From the NCBI RefSeq assembly GCF_900156825.1, contig NZ_FTOV01000011.1:62001-126000 (forward strand): DNA of 64,000 bases, written 5' to 3'. The DNA is from Chryseobacterium gambrini. Lineage in GTDB: Bacteria; Bacteroidota; Bacteroidia; Flavobacteriales; Weeksellaceae. The notes below the pieces were generated by a model. That model ran no database searches and was not told the origin of the DNA. It saw only the letters and a list, made by a program, of their open reading frames with translations. Positions 6,261-15,669 of the stretch are shown in pieces. The stretch's first letter is position 1; every line of letters begins with the position of its first letter. The position numbers and the translations under genes are program-made.

Positions 6261-8558
6261 CTATTTTCCATGTTTAGAAGACATATAAAAACTCAGTGTT
6301 CCGCCATTCATAATCTCAGAATGCTTCAGTGTGAAATTTTTAATTTCCTTTCCATTCAAAAGAACTTTCTGCACATACACATTCTTCGGACTTTGATTAA
6401 TCGCTTCAATCTCAAACGTTTTTCCGTTTTCTAAATTTAAAACAGCATGTTCAATTGCAGGACTTCCGATGGCATAATCTTCCGAACCCGGAGCAACAGG
6501 ATAAAAACCAAGGGAACTCAAAATATACCATGCGCTCATTTGTCCCGCATCATCATTTCCACCCAATCCATCGGGAGTGGCTTTGTATTGCATTTCTAAA
6601 ATCCGTCTGATCTGCACCTGTGTTTTCCATGGCTGCCCTACCCAGTTGTAAAGATAGGCAACGTGATGTGCAGGTTCATTTCCGTGAACATATCCTCCGA
6701 TAATTCCTTCCCGGGTAATGTCTTCCGTATCGGCAAAAAACTCGTCGGGCAAATGCATTGTGAACAATTCGTCCAGTTTGGAAGCGAATTTTTTCTTGCC
6801 GCCCATAAGCTGAATCAATTCATCCGGATTTTGAGGAACAAAAAAGCTGTAATTCCATGAATTTCCTTCAATAAATCCTTGTCCGTGAGTGCTTAAAGCG
6901 TTAAAATCCTTCTTAAAACTTCCGTCTGCCAAACGGGGACGCATAAACCCAATGTTTTTATCAAAATTATTTTTCCAGTTTTCAGAACGTTTCATAAACT
7001 GGTTGTAAATGTCTGTTTCTCCTACATATTTTGCCAATTGGGCAATTGCCCAGTCATCATAAGCATATTCCAGCGTATTGGAAACCGAAGTCCCGCTTTT
7101 TTCGGCAGGGATGTATCCTAAATCAATATATTGTCCGATGCCTTCATAATCTCTTTTGTTTGCCGTAGCAACACAGGCTTGTAACGCTGCTTTTGCATCA
7201 CCGCTGTAATTTCCTTTAATAATTGCATCTGCAACCACACTTACACTGTGATAGCCGCTCATACACCAGTTGTCGTTCGCATAATGCGACCAGATCGGCA
7301 GCATTTTCACAGAAAACTGATCGTAATGTGCCATCATGGATTTCACCATATCGCTGTTTCTTTTAGGCTGAATAATATTGAAGAACGGATGAAGCGTTCG
7401 GTAAGTATCCCAAAGTGAGAAAGTGGTGTAATTTGTAGAATTGTCTGCCTGATGAATGTTTTGATCCACACCTTTATACTCTCCGTTTACGTCCATATAA
7501 GTGGTCGGATTAATAAAAGTATGATACATCGCAGTATAAAAATTCGTTTTTTCGTTTTCAGAACCTTTGATGACGATTTTATTTAATTCTTTGTTCCAAT
7601 TGTTCTGCGTCTGCGTTTTTATCTGATCGAAAGATAAATTTCCGGCTTCTTTTTCTAAATTTTCCAAAGCGTTTGTCTGACTTACCGGAGAAATAGCCAG
7701 TTTTACTTCAATGGCTTCATTTTCATTCGTGTCAAAATCAAAATACATTTTCAGGTTTTTCCCTGCGATTTCAGGAAAGTTTTTCGTCTGGTCGAATTTT
7801 CTCCAGAATCCGTTGTAAACCTGTTTTCCGTCATAATTTTTTTGTCCGTAAGATTTAAAGGGTTTTGAAAATTTCATCGCAAAATAAACCGTTCTCGTTC
7901 TTGCCCAGCCATTGGTTTGTCTGTAGCCGGTTACTGTATTTCCGTTTTCCACACGAACATAAGTCCAGATATTTTTTCCGTCATAATTATAAATTCCGGC
8001 CATCAAATCTAATATGAGGTGTGCCTGATCAGACTTAGGAAAAGTATATCGGTGAACTCCTACTCTGGTTGTGGAAGTCAATTCTGCCAAAATATTATGG
8101 TCTTCCAGTTTTACTTGATAATATCCCGCTTCTGCTTTTTCGTTCTGATGAGAAAATCTGCTTCTGTAACCACTTTCAGGATTTGTTGCCGCTCCGGGAT
8201 TTAACTGCAGTTTTCCCACAGTCGGCATGATTAAAAAATCTCCCAAATCAGAATGTCCTGTTCCGCTAAAATGTGTCGAACTGAAACCGACAATGGTTTT
8301 ATCTTCATAGCGGTAGCCTGCGCAGTATTTGTAAACGTCACCATTGTATTTTCCATTCATTGCGTAGGAAATTGTATCGGTTTCCGGACTTAACTGAACG
8401 GCTCCGAAAGGTGCGGTTGCGCCGGGATAGGTGTGTCCCATTTTTTCTGTTCCGATGAACGGATTCACATATTGATAAAGTTTTTCGGTTTTTTGAGCTT
8501 TAAAATGTAAACTAAAAAACAAAAGAAATAGAAAAGCAATAGTTCCGTACCTTCTCAT
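6261..8558 (-). CDS. GH92 family glycoside hydrolase (alpha-mannosidase)
   Basis: A 765-residue secreted enzyme. Residues 1-21 form a Sec signal ending near FKAQ. The mature N-terminus YVNPFIGTEKMGHTYPGATAPFGAVQLSP is the GH92 hallmark. Later motifs fit the calcium-dependent exo-alpha-mannosidases of this family: FSSTHFSGTGHSDLGDF, FSLWDTYRTLHPFF, EGNSWNYSFFVPQ, YVHGNEPAHHVAYLYNWVG and GGNDDAGQMSAWYILSSLGFYPV (catalytic-site acidic residues). GH92 enzymes trim alpha-1,2/1,3/1,6 mannosides from N-glycans or yeast mannan. No SusC/SusD partner is adjacent, so it is not in a classical polysaccharide utilisation locus. It appears monocistronic. Confidence 0.93.
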   Translation of the reverse strand: MRRYGTIAFLFLLFFSLHFKAQKTEKLYQYVNPFIGTEKMGHTYPGATAPFGAVQLSPETDTISYAMNGKYNGDVYKYCAGYRYEDKTIVGFSSTHFSGTGHSDLGDFLIMPTVGKLQLNPGAATNPESGYRSRFSHQNEKAEAGYYQVKLEDHNILAELTSTTRVGVHRYTFPKSDQAHLILDLMAGIYNYDGKNIWTYVRVENGNTVTGYRQTNGWARTRTVYFAMKFSKPFKSYGQKNYDGKQVYNGFWRKFDQTKNFPEIAGKNLKMYFDFDTNENEAIEVKLAISPVSQTNALENLEKEAGNLSFDQIKTQTQNNWNKELNKIVIKGSENEKTNFYTAMYHTFINPTTYMDVNGEYKGVDQNIHQADNSTNYTTFSLWDTYRTLHPFFNIIQPKRNSDMVKSMMAHYDQFSVKMLPIWSHYANDNWCMSGYHSVSVVADAIIKGNYSGDAKAALQACVATANKRDYEGIGQYIDLGYIPAEKSGTSVSNTLEYAYDDWAIAQLAKYVGETDIYNQFMKRSENWKNNFDKNIGFMRPRLADGSFKKDFNALSTHGQGFIEGNSWNYSFFVPQNPDELIQLMGGKKKFASKLDELFTMHLPDEFFADTEDITREGIIGGYVHGNEPAHHVAYLYNWVGQPWKTQVQIRRILEMQYKATPDGLGGNDDAGQMSAWYILSSLGFYPVAPGSEDYAIGSPAIEHAVLNLENGKTFEIEAINQSPKNVYVQKVLLNGKEIKNFTLKHSEIMNGGTLSFYMSSKHGK

Positions 8559-8669
8559 GCATGAATATTTTTAATGAAAAGTAAATGTAGACAAAAACAA
8601 GGAATAATTGTTTATCGTTTTATTTTAAACTAAAATTTGAGCCTTTGCGATTAACCAAAAACAAAAAAA

Positions 8670-9350
8670 TCATTTCTCAGAAAAACGAAAGCCAATCCCA
8701 TGAAGATTTTCAATGGAAATATTTTCTTCGCCGGAAAAGACTTTTCGCAGCCTTGAAATAAAAACATCGAGACTCCGTCCCATAAAATAATCATCATCGC
8801 CCCAAACCGCCTTCAGAATATCCTGTCTTTTGAGAACGGTATTTTTATTTCGGATAAAAAATAAAAGCAGCTCCGATTCTCTTTGAGTAAGTGTTACTGT
8901 GCTTTCCGAATTGTGTAAGGTGTAATTGTTCGGATCGAAATCATAGTTTCCGACCTTGTATTTTGTTGGTGCAGATTCTTTTTTCTTAGATCTTCTCAGA
9001 AAGACTTCAATTTTAAGAATAAGCTCTTCAATGCTGAAAGGTTTTACCAGATAATCATCGGCTCCTATTTTCAATCCTTTAATCCGGTCTTCTTTCAGTG
9101 CTTTGGCTGAAATGAAAATAATGGGAATTTCAGAATCTTTTTCTCTGATATGCTGTGCAACCTCAAAACCGTTCATTTCCGGCATCATGATATCTAAAAG
9201 ACAAATGTCGAAACATTCTCTGTTAAAAGCATCCAAAGCCGATTTTCCGTCAGAATAGCAGGAAATATCGTAATGATTTTCCAGACTGTCCTGAATAAGG
9301 AACGCAATGGTTTTGTCGTCTTCGGCGTAGAGAATTTTAGATTTTTCCAT
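8670..9350 (-). CDS. OmpR/PhoB-family response regulator
   Basis: A 226-residue response regulator. The receiver domain (about 1-120) has the acidic pair EDD, the phospho-acceptor in DICLLDIMMPEMNGFEVA (about D53), the threonine/serine position FISAKA and the lysine in DDYLVKPFS. The C-terminal winged helix (about 130-226) has LTQRESELLLFFIRN and the recognition region GRSLDVFISRLRKVF. It lies 15 bases downstream of the histidine kinase on the same strand, so the two are a cognate pair. The pair resembles RprX/RprY of Bacteroides. Targets are not evident. Confidence 0.93.
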   Translation of the reverse strand: MEKSKILYAEDDKTIAFLIQDSLENHYDISCYSDGKSALDAFNRECFDICLLDIMMPEMNGFEVAQHIREKDSEIPIIFISAKALKEDRIKGLKIGADDYLVKPFSIEELILKIEVFLRRSKKKESAPTKYKVGNYDFDPNNYTLHNSESTVTLTQRESELLLFFIRNKNTVLKRQDILKAVWGDDDYFMGRSLDVFISRLRKVFSGEENISIENLHGIGFRFSEK

Positions 9351-9365
9351 GATTACACATATTCT

Positions 9366-10613
9366 TTAGAATGTCAAAAACAGGGTAGTGGTTATTCCTT
9401 GATGGCTGTTGTTTTCAACAGAAATTTTCCAGTTATGTTGCTGAACTACTTTTTTTACATAAAAAAGTCCCAGTCCGAAACCATTTACCGCATCGCTTTT
9501 TGAAGTGTTTACCCTGTAAAATTTATCAAAAATATGAGGAAGGTTTTTCGCAGGAATCCCGATTCCGTTGTCTTTGAACTTTAAATATAAACCTTTTGTG
9601 TCATTTAAAGAAGAAATAATAATGTGTGGCTGGGTTTCGCAGTATTTTATGGAATTGTCCAGAATATTGTAAATGATATTGCTGAAATGAAATTCGTCGG
9701 CTATAACGGAAATATTCTCATCAATAGATAAATCAATCGAAATGTTTTCATTCTTCTGCTTTACGGTTTCTGCAATTTCCTGAATGAAAGGCTTTAAAAC
9801 AATTCTCTGCGGTTTTAGAGACAATCCAGAAGCATCATTTTTAGCAATATTCAGGATTTTTTCAATATGACTATTCAGTTTGTGGCTCTGATCCGTAATA
9901 ATGGACGTGTACGTCTGTAATTTAGGATTTTCCTTGATCTGTTCCTGCTTGGTTAAAGCTTCCGAAGCCAGCAGTATAGAAGAAAGAGGCGTTTTGAATT
10001 CATGCGTCATATTATTGATGAAATCTCTCTGCAGTTCCGAGAATTTTTTCTGCTGAATAATGGTATAAATGGAATATACATATACCAGAAGAATGATAAT
10101 CAGGGCAAAAGTGAGAAGATACCAGAAACGTAACGAACTGATGAGATACGTGGTTTTATCCGGAAAACGGATGGAAAAATAATACACCAGATTTTTATGC
10201 TTCGGAAATTTAATCACTTTTTCATTCGGGCTTTCCTGATGTTTGGATACGAATTTTCCGTAGATCATCTGATCGCTGTGGCAATTGTACAATGCGTAAA
10301 CATAATCGGTATTAATTTGAAAACGTGTAAATTCAGTTTTCAGGTAATGTTCCAGAACTTCAGGGTGAAATTCATTGTTAATATTAACCACATAATAATC
10401 ATTGGAAATATTCTGAACAGGACTTTCAGTAAAGGAAGTTTTTCCGCCGGAAAGTTTTTCAACCACTTCCAGTAAAGCAATGTTTACAGTCTGATTGAAT
10501 TTCTTGTCTTCAAGATTATAAGCCTGTCGTGTCCATAAAAGCTGTGCTATCAGAATTCCGATAATAGCAACAAAACCAAGCGTTATAATAATATTGAGTT
10601 TCTTTATTTCCAT
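9366..10613 (-). CDS. Membrane sensor histidine kinase
   Basis: A 415-residue kinase with an N-terminal transmembrane helix (about 8-27), a periplasmic sensor of about 135 residues with no named domain, and a second helix at about 165-185. HisKA follows, with the phospho-acceptor motif FINNMTHEFKTPLSS, then HATPase_c with N box NIIYNILDNSIKYC, G1 box FKDNGIGIP, F box FDKFYRV and G2 box GFGLGLFYVKKV. All catalytic boxes are intact. It is transcribed with the response regulator 15 bases downstream and resembles the RprX-type kinases of Bacteroidota. The signal sensed is unknown. Confidence 0.93.
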   Translation of the reverse strand: MEIKKLNIIITLGFVAIIGILIAQLLWTRQAYNLEDKKFNQTVNIALLEVVEKLSGGKTSFTESPVQNISNDYYVVNINNEFHPEVLEHYLKTEFTRFQINTDYVYALYNCHSDQMIYGKFVSKHQESPNEKVIKFPKHKNLVYYFSIRFPDKTTYLISSLRFWYLLTFALIIILLVYVYSIYTIIQQKKFSELQRDFINNMTHEFKTPLSSILLASEALTKQEQIKENPKLQTYTSIITDQSHKLNSHIEKILNIAKNDASGLSLKPQRIVLKPFIQEIAETVKQKNENISIDLSIDENISVIADEFHFSNIIYNILDNSIKYCETQPHIIISSLNDTKGLYLKFKDNGIGIPAKNLPHIFDKFYRVNTSKSDAVNGFGLGLFYVKKVVQQHNWKISVENNSHQGITTTLFLTF

Positions 10614-10719
10614 TTTACAGGAACAATAATATCCAAAAATATCTATTAATTTCTGATCATTAACAACTTATTAACAAATGTTTGAGACCGGTTAACAGGA
10701 TTAATATAAATATTCATCT

Positions 10720-10727
10720 TACATTTG
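10720..10727 (+). promoter_or_regulatory. -7 box of the DUF1573 gene
   Basis: TACATTTG on the plus strand is an exact TAnnTTTG match, 48 bases before the ATG at 10776. No clear -33 element was identified. Confidence 0.5.
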
Positions 10728-10775
10728 TGAAAACAAAAATAAATCGGTTCTTTTTAATTATTAAAATTTATACTC

Positions 10776-11186
10776 ATGAAAAATTTAAAAATTTCAGCAT
10801 TATTAGCAGTTTTGGCATTTTCTCCTTTTTTTGCAAATACACTTCCGACTGACAATAATCCGGTTGTAAGAATTCTTGCAGACGTTACATGGAAATCAGA
10901 ATCTATAGATGTTGGAAATATTCCTCAGGGAAAACCAAAAACCATCAGATTCGAATTTACAAATACTTCAAAGAAGCCTATCATTATCGAAAATGTAGCG
11001 CCTTCTTGCGGATGTACAACTGCGGATTATACAAAAACGCCTATTCTTCCGGGTAAGAAAGGATTTGTAGAAGCTAGCTACAACGCTGCTGCAGCGGGTC
11101 CTTTCATGAAAACAGTGAACGTTACCACAAGCGACAGCAAAACTCCAAAGACTCTTTCTTTTAAAGGTACAGTTGTTGCTTCTTAA
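10776..11186 (+). CDS. DUF1573 domain secreted protein
   Basis: A 136-residue exported protein with a Sec signal (KISALLAVLAFSPFFANT, about 4-21). The body is one immunoglobulin-like DUF1573 domain: DVTWKSESIDVGNIPQGKPK, then FEFTNTSKKPIIIENVAPSCGCTTADYTKTPILPGKKG and a C-terminal SFKGTVV strand. The SCGCT motif is the family hallmark. Its function is unknown; the proteins are abundant in Bacteroidota and presumed periplasmic or surface-associated. It has its own promoter box and a strong terminator, so it is monocistronic. Confidence 0.92.
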   Translation: MKNLKISALLAVLAFSPFFANTLPTDNNPVVRILADVTWKSESIDVGNIPQGKPKTIRFEFTNTSKKPIIIENVAPSCGCTTADYTKTPILPGKKGFVEASYNAAAAGPFMKTVNVTTSDSKTPKTLSFKGTVVAS

Positions 11187-11214
11187 TCTGAATAAATTTA
11201 ATCTTGTTCAATAT

Positions 11215-11249
11215 AAAAACAGCCCGACAATTTCTGTCGGGCTGTTTTT
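11215..11249. terminator. Bidirectional terminator between DUF1573 and DUF1501 genes
   Basis: Fifteen-base arms, AAAAACAGCCCGACA and TGTCGGGCTGTTTTT, enclose a 5-base loop. The A run on one side and T run on the other allow use by both converging transcripts. Confidence 0.9.
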
Positions 11250-11302
11250 GATTTAAATTGAATTATTTTAAAACTTTTATTTTAGAGATTCTATAAAAAT
11301 TT

Positions 11303-12919
11303 CTAACGGTGCGAAACAATAATTTTTCTGCTGATTTCTTCAGAATCTGTATCGATTTTCAATAAATAATTTCCTTCAGGAATTCCCGAAACATGAATTT
11401 CAATTCGGTTGGATATTAGTTTTTCTGATGAACTTTGAATTACTCTTCCGCTCATATCCATTAACTGATATTTTATACTTCCGGATGTTCTGTTGTCAAA
11501 TTCCACATACACAAACTGGCTTGCCGGAACCGGATAAATCCTTATTCCTTTATCTGAAACCACATTCGATGTTCCCAAAGTTGAACATACTGCATTGGCT
11601 TTTTGAGAATTTTTGATGACATCCACTTTCTGATTTCCCGTAACGTAATAATCCAGTTCCGAAGTAATCATCAGACTCGTACTTGCTCCAAGCCAGTCCT
11701 GAAGAAGAGAAGCGAAAATCTGCCGGTAATCATATCTTCTTTGATTTTGGTTATAGTAAAAACTTGTCTGGTTGGTAAATACAGGATGATCTCCCAAAAT
11801 TCCTGCGGCTGCGGCGTTTCCAACCACGAAAAACGGAGCAAGATCTCCATGATCGGTACCGGTACTTCCGTTTTCGCGAACCTGTCTGCCGAATTCACTG
11901 AAAGTAACCGTCATTATTTTATCTGCAATTCCCAACTGCTGAATATCTGCCTGAAAAGCGGCAACAGAATTGGAAATATCAGCCAATAGATTCGCGTGGG
12001 TTCCCAAATGCGTACTTCCCGTCTGTACCTGACTCACGTGAGTATCAAATCCGCTTAGATTCACCTGAAAAATCTTGGTCTTGCTGCCTCCTTTAATCAT
12101 TCTTGCCACTGTTTTCAGTTGTTTTCCAAGAGATGAATTAGGATAAGTAGTGGTTGAATTGTTTCCGGCGTTGAAAAGCTGCATCACACGGTCATAGTAC
12201 GCATCCATACTCGTGGCAACTCCTTTTATATAATTTAGAAGATCATTATATTCAGAATTCATTAAATTTAAATTGCTGAAAACACTCGACTGAAATCCGG
12301 TCATATTGTATTCGATATTTTTCTCAGTCGTATGTTCATAAAACAGACACGGATTGAGATTTCCCATCTGTATAGCAAGCGGATCAGGATTCAGCGTCGT
12401 CGGATTTCCGGCAAGTCCCGGATATAACGCACCAAGATATCTTCCGAAAATACCGTCGAGAAGATCCGAATTTGTTGTTCCGTCTTTCCCTGCAAACATT
12501 AAATTTTCTGATCGGAAATGCGAATAATTCGGGTTCGGATAGCCCACTCCGTTCATTAAAAGCAGTTTTCCAGAATCATATAGACTTTTAAAACCCGTCA
12601 TAGAAGGATTAAGCCCTACAAGCTTACCGGAAGATACCGTACTGTCTAACGGAATGTAACTTCCCGTTCCTGAACTGGCAATTTTTATATTGGGACGTAA
12701 GGCGGCATACGTACTGTACTGGCTGATCGGAATTACCGTATTCAATCCGTCATTTGCTCCTGCAAGTCTCAGAATAACCAGAGAACGGTCGTTAACCGTA
12801 TCACAGTTCAGTTGAAAATCCAAAAACTGATTCATAAACCTCGAAGGCATTCCGTTAAGATAAAACGGAGCTCCGACTCCTGCAAGAGATATTAATTTTA
12901 AAAAATCTTTTCTGTTCAT
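11303..12919 (-). CDS. DUF1501 protein with T9SS sorting domain
   Basis: A 538-residue protein. MNRKDFLKLISLAGVGAPFYL is a Tat-like or Sec leader with a single basic pair (RK). DUF1501 follows (LVILRLAGANDGLNTVIPIS at about 46-65, NGVGYPNPNYSHFRSENLMF, SGFDTHVSQ, TVTFSEFGRQVRENGSTGTDHGDLAPFFVVG); the family belongs to the alkaline-phosphatase/sulfatase-like superfamily. The last 75 residues (IRIYPVPASQFVYVEF, then EGNYLLKIDT and SRKIIVSHR) are a type A T9SS sorting domain, so it should cross the outer membrane and be anchored or released. It lies four bases after DUF1800, its usual partner. The reaction is unknown. Confidence 0.93.
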   Translation of the reverse strand: MNRKDFLKLISLAGVGAPFYLNGMPSRFMNQFLDFQLNCDTVNDRSLVILRLAGANDGLNTVIPISQYSTYAALRPNIKIASSGTGSYIPLDSTVSSGKLVGLNPSMTGFKSLYDSGKLLLMNGVGYPNPNYSHFRSENLMFAGKDGTTNSDLLDGIFGRYLGALYPGLAGNPTTLNPDPLAIQMGNLNPCLFYEHTTEKNIEYNMTGFQSSVFSNLNLMNSEYNDLLNYIKGVATSMDAYYDRVMQLFNAGNNSTTTYPNSSLGKQLKTVARMIKGGSKTKIFQVNLSGFDTHVSQVQTGSTHLGTHANLLADISNSVAAFQADIQQLGIADKIMTVTFSEFGRQVRENGSTGTDHGDLAPFFVVGNAAAAGILGDHPVFTNQTSFYYNQNQRRYDYRQIFASLLQDWLGASTSLMITSELDYYVTGNQKVDVIKNSQKANAVCSTLGTSNVVSDKGIRIYPVPASQFVYVEFDNRTSGSIKYQLMDMSGRVIQSSSEKLISNRIEIHVSGIPEGNYLLKIDTDSEEISRKIIVSHR

Positions 12920-12923
12920 GATC

Positions 12924-14558
12924 TTAAATTATTTGGAATTCAGGAGATTTAATGATGGCTTTTACCAGTCTGTCGATCGGAATCTTTACATTATTGGCAT
13001 TTCCTGTACTGAGGTAGTTATTCCACTCGTTCTGCCAGTTGATGGTGCTTAAATTATTCAAAAAAACACCTTTAAAATAATCATAACGGGTGCCGTCCGG
13101 AACTTCCACAAACATCATCTGGAGAAATTCTGTAACGAGTGTATCTGCATTGGCAGGATTTGAAAAATATCCGCTGTCTTTTACAAAAGATGCATTGTTC
13201 AGTTTAAAGGTAAAGCCATTATAGGTAAGACCGTTGATGAGATAATCTATTGTATTGTTGTACCGTATTCTCAGAGATGAAGTGGTAATCCAGTTTTTAT
13301 CATAATTCGGACTGCTGGAATATCCTGCATATCCGTTCACCGACTGAGGACTGAAAATGGGCATTCCCATATTTGTAGAGAAATTGCCGACAACATTCAT
13401 CAGACTGTGTATTGCCGAAGGATTTACGCCATACAGCGGAACCTGAAGATTCAGCAGGGAAAACATATGAAGATAAAGCTCAACAGGATTTCTTACAATA
13501 TTTCCGATGGTCTGGTCTCCCGTAATGCTGTCTTCCTCATCGTAAAAATGTTTGCTTTTCAGCAGGGTGGTCAGTGCAGGAATAATATTGTAATTGTCTG
13601 CCTTAAGAGAAGCTGCCAAAGGAACAATGATGTCGTTTTCGATCTCGGTGGTTATTAATCTTCCCACAAAATAACGGTACATTCTTCTGCAATACGCTTT
13701 TGCCGTTTCATCCTGATTAAAAACCATGTTAATGAAATTCTGAAGTTCGGCTTTAATCGTTGCTTCTGTATTTCCTCCCGAAATTGACTGATTTCCGAAA
13801 GCTGACGAAAATGTTTTGGTTCCCGTATCATGCGTGTTAACTTTTACCTGACCGATGGGAATATTCGTTACCGGATCCAGAGAAGTAAGTCTTGCTGTTT
13901 TATCCAGATGTACCGATGAAGTCAGGGAGAATCCTGTTAAAACTCTTGCCGCCTGTTGTACATCTGTTTCCGTGTAATTGGTATAATTTCCCGTAGCAAT
14001 CTGCGGTCCTTTTAGAATCGTAAACAATTCCAGAAACTCCCTTGCATAATTTTGATTGGGACTTGTGCTCAGATTCACATTATTATTCAGGAAAATAAGC
14101 ATTCTCGGATTCTGTGTTATTCTGAAAGCCAGTTCTTTAAGACTTCCATTCGCATGAAACCTGAGAAGCTCTTTATAGTCATAATTCGTCCAGAAAGAAG
14201 CATTATCATCCGTTACAAAAAGGACGTGAAGAAAATAAGCAATCTTGTGTTGTGCAGAAGGATCCTTCAAAGCACTGTAAAGCCACCAGTAAAGATCGTT
14301 TCTCACGCTGTTTGCCGTACTTTGGGTATCGGTAATCGTAGGATTTGCTGCTGTCGGGACAATTGTTTCACCCACGTTATTCAGCGGAGAAGGCGGAACA
14401 GGATTGCTGAATGTAAACAATTCCGTAAGCGCCTGTTGTGGAGTTTTGGTTGCAAAATCCAGAATCTTTGCTTTCGTAATGTTATAAGTGGTACGTCTGA
14501 GAAGATGATAAGCATTCGAAAATCCCAGCACATTGGTTTTAGGAGTAAGACTTGGCAT
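12924..14558 (-). CDS. DUF1800 domain protein
   Basis: A 544-residue DUF1800 protein. Typical motifs are HLLRRTTYNITKAKILDF near the N-terminus, HKIAYFLHVLFVTDDNASF, NYAREFLELFTILKGP, ETDVQQAARVLTGFSL, FINMVFNQDETAKAYCRRMYRYFVG and a C-terminal LVKAIIKSPEFQII. DUF1800 and DUF1501 genes are paired across many phyla and are thought to make an exported complex; function is undefined. No clear signal peptide is visible here, so export may depend on the DUF1501 partner, or a start further upstream may be missed. It is the first gene of the pair, with a promoter box 20 bases upstream. Confidence 0.92.
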   Translation of the reverse strand: MPSLTPKTNVLGFSNAYHLLRRTTYNITKAKILDFATKTPQQALTELFTFSNPVPPSPLNNVGETIVPTAANPTITDTQSTANSVRNDLYWWLYSALKDPSAQHKIAYFLHVLFVTDDNASFWTNYDYKELLRFHANGSLKELAFRITQNPRMLIFLNNNVNLSTSPNQNYAREFLELFTILKGPQIATGNYTNYTETDVQQAARVLTGFSLTSSVHLDKTARLTSLDPVTNIPIGQVKVNTHDTGTKTFSSAFGNQSISGGNTEATIKAELQNFINMVFNQDETAKAYCRRMYRYFVGRLITTEIENDIIVPLAASLKADNYNIIPALTTLLKSKHFYDEEDSITGDQTIGNIVRNPVELYLHMFSLLNLQVPLYGVNPSAIHSLMNVVGNFSTNMGMPIFSPQSVNGYAGYSSSPNYDKNWITTSSLRIRYNNTIDYLINGLTYNGFTFKLNNASFVKDSGYFSNPANADTLVTEFLQMMFVEVPDGTRYDYFKGVFLNNLSTINWQNEWNNYLSTGNANNVKIPIDRLVKAIIKSPEFQII

Positions 14559-14577
14559 AATTATGCTTAATTTTTAA

Positions 14578-14585
14578 CAAATGTA
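14578..14585 (-). promoter_or_regulatory. -7 box of the DUF1800-DUF1501 operon
   Basis: On the minus strand TACATTTG matches TAnnTTTG, 19 bases upstream of the DUF1800 ATG (14556-14558). Confidence 0.5.
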
Positions 14586-14746
14586 CAATTTTAATGAATT
14601 AAATTTAATGTTTTAATAAAATTGCAGAGATTAAATTTAGTATATATTGAAAATGTTTGGGGATTGATTTTATGAAGCTTGGTATAGCAGGTTTTTTACA
14701 ATTCTATATCGTGCATAGCTTTTTACTCTGCCAAAACAAATATTTA

Positions 14747-14760
14747 TAGTAAATTTACTA
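14747..14760. promoter_or_regulatory. Palindrome upstream of the SDR gene
   Basis: TAGTAAATTTACTA is a perfect 14-base palindrome ending 27 bases before the SDR start codon. It sits where an operator for a TetR- or FadR-type fatty-acid regulator would lie; no regulator gene is adjacent. Function is inferred only from position and symmetry. Confidence 0.35.
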
Positions 14761-14787
14761 CTTAACGTAATCTATTAAAACTAAATT

Positions 14788-15669
14788 ATGAATCTTTATA
14801 CACAGCCGATGCTTCGTGAAGGAGCTTTAAAAGATAAAGTAGCCATTGTAACAGGAGGAGGGAGCGGTCTCGGAAAAGCAATGACCAAATATTTTCTCGA
14901 ATTGGGCGCAAAAGTAGTCATCACTTCCAGAAACCTCGAAAAACTACAGGGAACTGCAAAAGAACTGGAAGAAGAAACAGGCGGAAAAGTTCTTTGCGTA
15001 GCATGTGACGTAAGAAACTGGGATGAGGTAGAAGCCATGAAAGAAGCTGCGTTAAAAGAATTCGGAAAAATTGATATCCTGCTCAACAATGCTGCCGGAA
15101 ACTTTATTTCACCCACAGAAAGGCTCACTCACTCTGCTTTTGATGCTGTTCTGGATATTGTGTTGAAAGGAACAAAGAACTGTACCCTTTCCGTTGGTAA
15201 ACACTGGATCGATTCCAAAACACCGGGAACGGTTTTAAATATTGTAACAACGTATGCATGGACAGGTTCTGCGTATGTGGTTCCGTCCGCTTGCGCAAAA
15301 GCAGGCGTTTTGGCAATGACGAGATCTTTGGCGGTAGAATGGGCAAAATACGGAATCCGTTTCAATGCCATTGCTCCGGGACCATTTCCTACAAAAGGAG
15401 CATGGGACAGATTGCTTCCGGGAAACCTGCAGGAAAAATTTGATATGAGAAAGAAAGTTCCTTTAAGAAGAGTAGGAGAACATCAGGAACTGGCAAATCT
15501 TGCCGCTTACTTAGTTTCAGATTATTCAGCTTATATGAATGGTGAAGTGGTAACCATCGACGGTGGAGAATGGTTGCAGGGAGCAGGTGAATTTAATATG
15601 TTGGAAGATATTCCGCAGGAAATGTGGGATGCTCTCGAAGCGATGATTAAAGCTAAAAAATCAAATTAA
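14788..15669 (+). CDS. SDR oxidoreductase, 2,4-dienoyl-CoA reductase-like
   Basis: A 293-residue short-chain dehydrogenase. VAIVTGGGSGLGKAMTKYFLELG is the TGxxxGxG NADP(H) site, SRN suits NADPH, and LLNNAAGNF is the NNAG-type motif. The active-site stretch TYAWTGSAYVVPSACAKAG lacks the usual YxxxK and instead matches mitochondrial DECR1, where the tyrosine sits earlier and the lysine is in SAKAG. The following WAKYGIRFNAIAPGPFPTKGAWDRLLP also matches DECR1. I infer an NADPH 2,4-dienoyl-CoA reductase needed for polyunsaturated fatty-acid beta-oxidation. It is a single gene with a palindrome in its upstream region. Confidence 0.85.
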   Translation: MNLYTQPMLREGALKDKVAIVTGGGSGLGKAMTKYFLELGAKVVITSRNLEKLQGTAKELEEETGGKVLCVACDVRNWDEVEAMKEAALKEFGKIDILLNNAAGNFISPTERLTHSAFDAVLDIVLKGTKNCTLSVGKHWIDSKTPGTVLNIVTTYAWTGSAYVVPSACAKAGVLAMTRSLAVEWAKYGIRFNAIAPGPFPTKGAWDRLLPGNLQEKFDMRKKVPLRRVGEHQELANLAAYLVSDYSAYMNGEVVTIDGGEWLQGAGEFNMLEDIPQEMWDALEAMIKAKKSN

